This document shows positions 63,401 to 64,000 of a stretch of 64,000 bases of DNA, one piece after another. The translations under genes were made by a program, and so were the position numbers. This DNA is from Prinia subflava (taxonomy: Eukaryota > Chordata > Aves > Passeriformes > Cisticolidae): assembly GCF_021018805.1 (NCBI RefSeq), contig NC_086256.1, positions 11,846,032-11,910,031 of the forward strand, read 5' to 3'. Each line of letters starts with the position of its first letter. The first letter of the stretch is position 1. The notes beneath the pieces are model-generated. The model saw nothing but the letters and a program-made list of their open reading frames with translations, did not search any database and was not told the DNA's origin.

Positions 63401-64000
63401 TGGGAATTCTACCAAAACTGTAGCTGGTGTAAGTGATTCAAAAACAATGTTAATAACTGTACTCTTTTATTCTTCAGAGAAATACTTAATTTACTTCACA
63501 ACCTTTTTTAGGGCAAAATTTATTATAAACATTTGCCTCACAGGAAAGTCTTTTACCTTAAGACCACTTTAATTCAGGTGTGTGTCCTTGTTTTAAAATA
63601 CTACTTAGACTGGGAATAGAAGGTTTTTGCAGCCTGTTTTTATTCTTCCATCTTCCCTTAATAAATCATTATGCCCTTCATTTTCCTAAGTCCTTATGCA
63701 AACTCTGCAATGAGGAAAAACACCCAATAATTTGAAGTTTTAAAACAATTTTGTGTAAGGATTTTGTTAATACCTTGAAAATACCAAGTAATTTATTATT
63801 GCTTTCTCAATCAGCTTTTCAAAAAAACCCCACTAAATTTGTTCTAGTACTTCAAATTTTTCCGTAGATAAAGTTTCCACTGATTTAAGTGGCAATTTTG
63901 CTTGAAAATATACTTGCAATTCTTTATTTTTTCTTTATTTGTTACTTTTAGTGGTTATAGTGATTTGAAATCTGTTCTTTTTTTGTTGTTCTTGTGAAAT
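60438..64000. other. Gene-poor flank, third part
   Basis: AT-rich sequence with a (TTTG)n-like tract near 61980-62030. There is no recognisable coding exon on either strand, and in particular none of the seven-transmembrane sequence expected of PTGFR, the next gene in human. Confidence 0.6.

Overview
This is a vertebrate nuclear window, almost certainly from a bird. It has GT/AG-spliced genes with CpG-rich promoters, long AT-rich introns and intergenic sequence, and CR1 LINE retroposons (at least four copies), the typical avian repeat. I see no mammalian SINEs, operons, CRISPR arrays, phage or plasmid features. The species cannot be set from the sequence alone.

Two protein-coding genes lie head-to-tail on the + strand. 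DNAJB4 (three coding exons, 2044-6521) encodes a 339-residue class B HSP40 co-chaperone. Just upstream is a compact promoter with NRF1-like, CRE-like, heat-shock-element and TATA motifs. GIPC2 (six coding exons, 13322-36707) encodes a 317-residue PDZ adaptor of the GIPC family. It starts in a very GC-rich island that carries a 96-bp tandem repeat. The order DNAJB4 then GIPC2 on one strand matches the human 1p31 arrangement, so this is conserved synteny rather than a new gene cluster. The two proteins act in separate pathways (chaperone cycle; receptor trafficking with myosin VI) and nothing in the sequence links them.

Layout: 1-1560 upstream sequence without a supported gene; 1600-1870 DNAJB4 CpG island and promoter; 2044-6521 DNAJB4; 6522 to about 10.2 kb probable 3' UTR and flank containing a CR1 copy; 10.2-12.8 kb intergenic; 12.8-13.7 kb GIPC2 CpG island; 13.3-36.7 kb GIPC2 with large introns, the last holding a rearranged CR1 copy and a GC-rich island with a 9-bp minisatellite; 36.7-38 kb GIPC2 3' UTR; 38-64 kb a gene-poor flank with two more CR1 fragments. 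PTGFR, the next human gene, is not visible.

I found no convincing undescribed biological system. The most checkable oddities are an in-frame, Kozak-supported upstream start for GIPC2, the 96-bp promoter repeat, an intronic CpG-rich island, a 22-bp perfect palindrome, and an internally deleted CR1 copy.
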